Shown here piece by piece: positions 56,990 through 64,000 of a stretch of 64,000 nt of DNA. The position numbers and the translations under genes are program-made. Location of the stretch: contig NZ_BSDI01000027.1 in assembly GCF_027923225.1 (NCBI RefSeq), positions 1 through 64,000 of the forward strand, read 5' to 3'. The notes beneath the pieces were generated by a model. The model saw nothing but the letters and a program-made list of their open reading frames with translations, did no database searches and had not been told where the DNA came from. Source of the DNA: Phytohabitans aurantiacus (GTDB lineage: Bacteria; Actinomycetota; Actinomycetes; Mycobacteriales; Micromonosporaceae). How positions within the stretch are numbered: the first letter of the stretch is position 1; each line of letters opens with the position of its first letter.

Positions 56990-58168
56990 TCAGCCGGCGG
57001 CCGGGAGCAGGCCGGCGGCGTCGGTGACCGGCAGCGCCTCGGTGCTGTCCGGGTCGAAGAAGTACGCGCCGTCCAGGTCGACGGCCAGTTCCACCTCGTC
57101 AGTCGCGCGAACCGGCGCCAGTGCGGGCAGCCGAGCGGTCCACAGGTTGCCGGCGCTGTCCTCGACGAGGAGGCGTTCACCATGGTCGAACGGCGGTACG
57201 AACAGCAGGTTCTTCTCCCCGCCCAGGGACTCCACGGTCACCGCCGACACGCGCAGCCGTGAGCTGGTGTCGCCGTCGCGGGGCAGCCCGATGGCGCTCG
57301 GGCGGAGCCCGAGGATGATGTCGCGGCCGGCGTAACCGCGCAGGGCCGGACGGATCGCCAATTGCCGCTCGGGCACCGGCCACCGCAGGTCGCCCAACGC
57401 CAGCGCGAGTCCGGCGCCGCTGTCCACCACCCGGCAGCGGCTCAGGTTCATGGCCGGTGAGCCAATGAAGCCGGCCACGAACACGTTGCGGGGAGCGGCG
57501 TACAGCTCATCGGGCGGGCCCACCTGCTGCAGCTTGCCGCGATCCAGGACCGCGATCCGGTTGCCGAGGGTCATCGCCTCCACCTGGTCGTGGGTGACGT
57601 AGATCGTGGTGGTGCCGTAGCGCTGGTGCAGCCGGCTGAGCTCGCCGCGCATGGCCACCCGCAATTTCGCGTCCAGATTAGACAGTGGCTCGTCCATGAG
57701 GAAGACCTGCGGCCGGCGCACGATCGCCCGGCCCATCGCCACCCGCTGGCGCTGCCCACCGGAGAGCGCGGCGGGCTTGCGTTCCAGCAGCAGGCCGAGC
57801 CCCAGCACGTGCGCGGTGTCGGTCACCTGCTCCAACACCTGGGGCTTACGCATCCCGCGCAGCCGCAGGCTGAAGCCGAGGTTGTCGGCCACGGTCATGT
57901 GCGGGTAGAGCGCGTAGTTCTGGAACACCATCGCTATGTCGCGTTCCTTGGGCGGAAGGTCGTTGACCACCCGGCCGCCGATCTGGACCGTGCCGCTGGT
58001 GACGTCTTCCAGCCCGGCGACCATGCGCAGCAGCGTCGACTTGCCGCAGCCGGATGGCCCGACGAGCACCATGAACTCGCCGTCCTCGACGGTGAGGCTG
58101 ACCTGGTCGACGGCTACCGTGCCACCCGGAAACTCCTTGGTCACGTCGGTGAGCGTTACCTCTGCCAT
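56990..58168 (-). CDS. MalK/UgpC-type ABC transporter ATP-binding protein
   Basis: The 392-residue ATPase has Walker A VGPSGCGKST, signature ALSGGQRQRVAMGRA, Walker B VFLMDEPLSNLDAK and the switch VTHDQVEAM. A C-terminal TOBE/MalK-type regulatory domain follows (about 240-390, LGLRPSAIGL). This is the ATPase of sugar or sugar-phosphate importers, yet no permease or binding protein lies nearby. It begins two bases after the P-type ATPase stop on the same strand, so it may be a shared ATPase for several importers. Confidence 0.92.
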   Translation of the reverse strand: MAEVTLTDVTKEFPGGTVAVDQVSLTVEDGEFMVLVGPSGCGKSTLLRMVAGLEDVTSGTVQIGGRVVNDLPPKERDIAMVFQNYALYPHMTVADNLGFSLRLRGMRKPQVLEQVTDTAHVLGLGLLLERKPAALSGGQRQRVAMGRAIVRRPQVFLMDEPLSNLDAKLRVAMRGELSRLHQRYGTTTIYVTHDQVEAMTLGNRIAVLDRGKLQQVGPPDELYAAPRNVFVAGFIGSPAMNLSRCRVVDSGAGLALALGDLRWPVPERQLAIRPALRGYAGRDIILGLRPSAIGLPRDGDTSSRLRVSAVTVESLGGEKNLLFVPPFDHGERLLVEDSAGNLWTARLPALAPVRATDEVELAVDLDGAYFFDPDSTEALPVTDAAGLLPAAG

Positions 58169-58170
58169 GG

Positions 58171-60674
<2,504 letters not shown>

Positions 60675-60684
<10 letters not shown>

Positions 60685-61661
60685 TCGGCCACCTCCTGCA
60701 GGGGGCGGCGTGGGGAGGCGGCGCTGGGCGGGCCGTATCCGAACCGGAGCACCGCCTGAGCGGCGTAGCCGGTGGCCTGGTCTTCCAGCAGCCGGCGCAG
60801 GTCCGGCGCCTCCACCGGCTGGGTCATCAGCGTGCTGGCCAGGCCGCGCACGGTTGCGGTGAGCAGCACGCGCTGCAGCGCCTGGCCGCCGCGCAGCCAC
60901 TCGTACGGGTTGTCGGTCACCGTGTACAGCACGGCGATGGTCGGCGCGCTCTCGAACGTCGCGGGGCCACGCCGGCGCGCCGGGCGCACCACGCTGAAGT
61001 CGCGGATCGGCACGGTCTCCAGGGCGTCCCACGGGCCGAACGCCTCCACCGGTACGCCGTCGCCCCGTCCGTTCTCGGTGCGGGTCCAGTCGCTCAGCTC
61101 GCGCCAGTAGGCCGGTTCGTGACGGCGGCGGTGTTCGGCGATGCGGACGACGTCCAGCACGGCGTCGCGGACGCCGGGGTCGACGATGACCAAGCGGCCC
61201 AGCTCGGTGGTGGCGGCGTCGCACAGGTCGGCGAGCGCGTCGGCCGGTACCCCGATCGGTTTGAACGGGTTGCGGTTGGTATGCCGGCGCGGGATCGCGT
61301 CGGCCAGCATCCGCGCCGTTGCCGGCGGTTCGGTGCGCGGCCCGAGCGTGATCCGGGCGGCGAGATCAGGCTTGGCCTGGTCGGGCAGCAGGTGCAGCAT
61401 CGGCACCCGGCCGTGGGCGAGGATCGCCACGCGCAGGTTGAGGATCGCGGCGCCCACGCTGATCAGCAGCTCCCGGCCGTCGGGGTCCAGCACCGCGAGG
61501 CGCCGGCTGCGGTCGGCGTACACGTCGATGGTGTCGCCGTCGACGCGGAACCGCCACGGCTGGGTGTTGTGCACGGACGGCGCCGCGATCGCGGCCTCCA
61601 GGCAGTCGCGCAGCGGACCCCGCGGCAGGCCGCGGCCGCCAGCGACCGCGGGCCTGGTCAT
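60675..61661 (-). CDS. Acg-family putative nitroreductase
   Basis: The 328-residue protein has IAAPSVHNTQPWRFRVDGDT, DVYADRSRRLAVLDPDGREL and IPRRHTNRNPFKPIG. It resembles the copy at 10449 (PWRF, RHTNR) rather than the other two. Its start overlaps the DUF1918 stop (ATGA), and its end overlaps the ATPase start by ten bases, so it sits in the middle of a DUF1918-nitroreductase-CtpF-MalK operon. Confidence 0.9.
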
Positions 61662-61870
61662 CGCGCCACCGCCGGGCCGCCGGCCCGGGGCTCCTCGACC
61701 CGGGCGTCGGGGCCGGGGAACACCAGCGACTCGCCGCCGGTGTCCAGCCAGCGGACCAGGTACGGTGGCTCGCCGTCGTCGCGCCGCAGCTGGGTCACGA
61801 TGCCGACCCGGCGAGGGTCGCCCACGTGGGTGCCTTCGAGTATCAGCCGGTCGCCGAGCTTGGCCTTCAT
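61658..61870 (-). CDS. DUF1918 protein
   Basis: The 70-residue protein starts MKAKLGDRLILEGTHVGDPR after GGAGGACACC. It continues RVGIVTQLRRDDGEPPYLVR and WLDTGGESLVFPGPDARVE. This is the whole DUF1918 beta-barrel-like domain (D-x-V...G...R-x-G-x-I...G.PPY.VRW...G...L.FPG), common in actinobacteria and of unknown role. It is the first gene of a four-gene minus-strand operon preceded by DevR boxes. Confidence 0.92.
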   Translation of the reverse strand: MKAKLGDRLILEGTHVGDPRRVGIVTQLRRDDGEPPYLVRWLDTGGESLVFPGPDARVEEPRAGGPAVAR

Positions 61871-61970
61871 GGTGTCCTCCGGTGCCGGGCCCCGTGTGGA
61901 GCGTGAACCGTCACCTTCACCATCACCGTTGGCAGGACGCGGGCTGTAGGGCCGGGTTTCCGTCTGATTC

Positions 61971-61984
61971 GGGACCTTCGGCGC
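61971..61984. promoter_or_regulatory. DevR-box-like site (distal of a pair)
   Basis: GGGACCTTCGGCGC matches the consensus except near the end of the right arm. With the site at 62011 it fills the divergent gap between DUF1918 (minus) and the PNPOx gene (plus). Confidence 0.6.
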
Positions 61985-62010
61985 AGCCCAAAAGTGGCGT
62001 GGCGGACATC

Positions 62011-62024
62011 GGGACCTTTGGCCC
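62011..62024. promoter_or_regulatory. DevR box upstream of the PNPOx-like gene
   Basis: GGGACCTTTGGCCC matches the consensus fully. It lies 37 bases before the PNPOx start and about 140 bases before DUF1918 on the other strand. Confidence 0.75.
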
Positions 62025-62060
62025 TGTTCAGCTCCTCGCCCGCGCCTGGATGATCGGGCG

Positions 62061-62483
62061 ATGTCGCGGGTGCTCGCGGAACTGACCGTCGACGAGTGCC
62101 TCACCCTGCTCGCCGGCACGCCGATGGGACGGGTGGTGTTCACCGACCGTGCGTTGCCCGCTATCCGGCCGGTCAACCACATCGTGGACGCGGGCGCCGT
62201 GATCATCCGGAGCCGCTTGGGCGGCAGTGTCGCCTCGACAGTCGGTTCCGCCCGTGGTGTTGTGGTGGCCTACCAGGCCGACCAGATCGACCCGCACGAG
62301 CACACCGGCTGGAGTGTGGTGGCCACGGGCACCGCCCGGCTGGTCACCGATCCGGCAGACAAGGCCCGCTATGAGCGACTGCTGCGTCCGTGGGTGTCGA
62401 TGGACGCCGACTGCGTCATCCGCATCGAGCCGCAACTGCTCACGGGGTACCGGCTGGTCGACCCCGCGGCTGCGGCGAGGTAG
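62061..62483 (+). CDS. Pyridoxamine 5'-phosphate oxidase-like (split-barrel FMN) protein
   Basis: The 140-residue protein begins MSRVLAELTVDECLTLLAGT with GRVVFTDRALPAIRPVNHIV and GSVASTVGSARGVVVAYQAD. SVVATGTARLVTDPADKARY follows. This is the small PNPOx-like split-barrel type that binds FMN or F420. Mycobacterial homologues (Rv3129 type) belong to the DosR regulon. The substrate is unknown. A full DevR box lies upstream. Confidence 0.85.
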   Translation: MSRVLAELTVDECLTLLAGTPMGRVVFTDRALPAIRPVNHIVDAGAVIIRSRLGGSVASTVGSARGVVVAYQADQIDPHEHTGWSVVATGTARLVTDPADKARYERLLRPWVSMDADCVIRIEPQLLTGYRLVDPAAAAR

Positions 62484-62543
62484 GCGGTCCGAGCCGGGTC
62501 TGGCCGGTGCCCCGACTCGCTCCGCAGGCGCCGCATAACGCAA

Positions 62544-62566
62544 ATCCCGCGACAAAAGCGGGGGAT
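62544..62566 (+). terminator. Weak terminator-like hairpin after the PNPOx gene
   Basis: Short arms ATCCCGC (62544-62550) and GCGGG(G)GAT (62558-62566) surround the loop GACAAAA. It lies 60 bases beyond the stop codon. Confidence 0.4.
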
Positions 62567-62665
62567 AAAGTGCGCACCTCCATCGAAGGCGCCGCAGCCG
62601 GCTCGACGTAGCGTCGCCGGCGCAACGCATGACATCGCGTTGCAGGCCAGACATCGGAGGTACTC

Positions 62666-63559
62666 ATGTCATCCAGACGCGTGGCCGTTGCGGCGGCCCT
62701 AGGTGTGTGCGCGGTCGGGTTCGTCGCCGCGATGGCGGTAGCACAGGGCTCGCAAGCCGGGGAGGTGGAACGAACGCGGGCCGCGGCGCCGGTAGGGTCG
62801 CCGGACGACACTGGATTTCTACCGGGAGCCAACGATTTTGGCTGCAAACCGCCCGCCGCGCACCCGAATCCGGTCGTCCTCGTCCACGGCACGTTCGAGA
62901 ACATGAGTAACAACTGGTTCGTGGCGGCCCCGAGGCTCGCCTCGGAAGGCTTCTGCGTGTTCGCGTTCAACTACGGCGGGCAGCGGGGAGATCTGATCCA
63001 GGGAACGGGGCCGGTGGCCACCTCCGCCCAGCAGCTGTCGCTCTTCGTCGACAAGGTGCTCGACGCCACCGGTGCGTCGAAGGTGGACATCGTCGGTCAC
63101 TCGCAGGGCGGCATGATGCCGCGCCAGTACCTGAGGTTCCTCGGTGGCGCCGCCAAGGTGAACACTCTGGTCGGGCTCGCGCCGTCCAACCACGGCACCG
63201 ACCTGAGCGGCCTGGCGCAACTGGCCATCAACTTCGACGTCGTGGGCGACACGGTTCAAACCGCATGCGCCGCTTGCACCGACCAGATCGTCGGCTCGGA
63301 CTTCATCACCCGACTCAACGCCGACTCCGAAACCGTTCCGGGCGTGAACTACACGGTCATCGCCACCAGGAACGATCAGATCGTCACGCCGTTCACCTCG
63401 GGTTTCCTCGAAGGGTCCGGCGTCGACAACATCACGCTGCAGGACGTCTGCGCGAATGACACCACCGAGCACGTCGGCATCTCGTTCAATGATGCGGTGC
63501 TGACACTGACGCTCAACGCCCTCGATCCCGGGAACCCGCGCGAGGTCGAGTGTTCCTGA
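62666..63559 (+). CDS. Secreted lipase/esterase (alpha/beta hydrolase, EstA/lipase class 2 type)
   Basis: The 297-residue precursor has a signal peptide (about residues 1-31, ALGVCAVGFVAAMAVAQGSQ). The alpha/beta hydrolase fold follows with the oxyanion segment PVVLVHGTFENMSNNW and nucleophile Ser146 in GHSQGGMMPRQYL. VIATRNDQIVTPFTSGFLEG carries the Asp and TTEHVGISFNDAVLTLTLNA the catalytic His. It should hydrolyse short or medium acyl esters outside the cell. GGAGGTACTC precedes ATG 62666. No DevR box is visible, so it may lie outside the dormancy island. Confidence 0.92.
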   Translation: MSSRRVAVAAALGVCAVGFVAAMAVAQGSQAGEVERTRAAAPVGSPDDTGFLPGANDFGCKPPAAHPNPVVLVHGTFENMSNNWFVAAPRLASEGFCVFAFNYGGQRGDLIQGTGPVATSAQQLSLFVDKVLDATGASKVDIVGHSQGGMMPRQYLRFLGGAAKVNTLVGLAPSNHGTDLSGLAQLAINFDVVGDTVQTACAACTDQIVGSDFITRLNADSETVPGVNYTVIATRNDQIVTPFTSGFLEGSGVDNITLQDVCANDTTEHVGISFNDAVLTLTLNALDPGNPREVECS

Positions 63560-63688
63560 GCGGTCGCTGTTCGGAACGGGCGCCGGCCGGGCCTCAGGGC
63601 TGCGGCCGACGCCTCTCATTGGGGAAAGGTTCTCGGGTGGTCCGGCGGAGGCGACCTCGCCGCCGCTCGCGCGATCTGAGTGCGGCGA

Positions 63689-63982
63689 TCAGTCCCTCGC
63701 TCGCACCTCCCAGTCCGGGAGGATCGCCTCCTCGAGCCGTTCGACCGCCCGGACGGCGGCGAGGACGCTGGCCGGGTCAGCGCCGCCCGCCGTGTCCGCG
63801 ACGTCCACATAGGCCGCGTTGAGGGCTTCGACCACCGATCGTGGCAGGACGCCGGAAGCCAACTCCTTCATGCGGAAGAGCAGCATCGCGCACCCGGTCC
63901 TGTCGCCGCGTGCCGCGGCGACGCGCACGTCGGCGCCGTGCCTGCCCATCAGGTACAGCTTCGCCGCGTCGTATCGGGTCAT
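63689..63982 (-). CDS. Unassigned protein, 97 aa, near the right edge
   Basis: The minus-strand frame from ATG 63982 reads MTRYDAAKLYLMGRHGADVR, then DRTGCAMLLFRMKELASGVL and VVEALNAAYVDVADTAGGAD to the stop at 63689. It looks like a real helical protein, but I do not recognise the family. The start is only 18 bases from the window edge, with a poor GGGTAGCGGG before it, so the gene may extend further. Confidence 0.6.
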   Translation of the reverse strand: MTRYDAAKLYLMGRHGADVRVAAARGDRTGCAMLLFRMKELASGVLPRSVVEALNAAYVDVADTAGGADPASVLAAVRAVERLEEAILPDWEVRARD

Positions 63983-64000
63983 CCGCCCGCTACCCGGTAC

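Noticed and set aside
56904..57183. N-terminal extension of the third nitroreductase
   Set aside because: The extra residues are antisense-like and lie over the end of the ABC ATPase gene. The domain begins at the ATG at 56904 with a ribosome site.

Overview
The window is very GC-rich, has tightly packed genes with many ATGA/GTGA start-stop overlaps, strong purine-rich ribosome binding sites and frequent GTG starts. It is the chromosome of a high-GC actinomycete. The gene families would suit Micromonosporaceae or a relative, but the genus is an inference. No tRNA, rRNA, CRISPR array, insertion sequence or phage gene was seen.

Most of the window reads as one large DevR(DosR)-type hypoxia/dormancy island. 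It encodes a close DevR homologue (34488-35129) and a DevS/DosT-type GAF-GAF histidine kinase (35126-36826). About twenty copies of a palindromic motif, GGGACC(T/A)NNGGYCC(C/T), close to the mycobacterial DosR box, lie in front of most transcription units. The families are those of the mycobacterial DosR regulon: universal stress proteins, Acg-like nitroreductases (four), Hsp20 (two), CBS proteins, DUF1876/Rv1738-like proteins (two), a CtpF-like P-type ATPase, a PNPOx-like protein, a WS/DGAT triacylglycerol synthase and a truncated NarK.

Layout. 1-2862: WS/DGAT (cut by the left edge), double-Usp protein, flavodoxin. 2869-4788: two gene remnants (trehalose-synthase-type glycosyltransferase and class I aldolase), then a zinc alcohol dehydrogenase. 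5058-9078: two-component ABC exporter and NhaA. 9230-13033: remnants, then a minus-strand stress operon (Usp, F420-type protein, DUF1876, nitroreductase, SRPBCC). 13154-17234: P-type cation ATPase with two TrkA-type proteins. 17244-21593: lipoprotein, VOC remnant and a three-gene ABC-2 exporter. 21726-26878: small protein, SHOCT protein and hypF-hypC-hypD-hypE. 27133-31366: CBS and Usp genes, a STAS-like gene, VKOR and a frameshifted DsbA-like gene. 31459-36826: DoxX-like protein, nitroreductase, Hsp20, CBS-BON, devR and devS. 37006-44196 (minus): a fused NADPH:ferredoxin oxidoreductase/ferredoxin, 2-oxoacid:ferredoxin oxidoreductase porB-porA-porG, and the transhydrogenase pntB-pntAB-pntAA. 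44339-51082 (plus): gap, DUF1876, hsp20 and a group 3b-type NADP-linked [NiFe]-hydrogenase with its maturation protease. 51207-63982: two DevR-box-fronted unknown proteins, an exonuclease, a cNMP/CBS/nucleotidyltransferase protein, a narK remnant, two more nitroreductases, a MalK-like ATPase, the CtpF-like ATPase, DUF1918, PNPOx and a secreted lipase.

The genes suggest a redox-balancing programme for oxygen limitation. The 2-oxoacid:ferredoxin oxidoreductase would make reduced ferredoxin, the fused flavoprotein would pass electrons to NADP, the transhydrogenase would equilibrate NADH and NADPH, and the 3b hydrogenase could release or recapture electrons as H2. Triacylglycerol would act as carbon and electron store, and the chaperones, Usp and DUF1876 proteins as protectants. 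The families and boxes are seen in the sequence; the physiology is inferred. At least eight broken genes show that the island has been rearranged.
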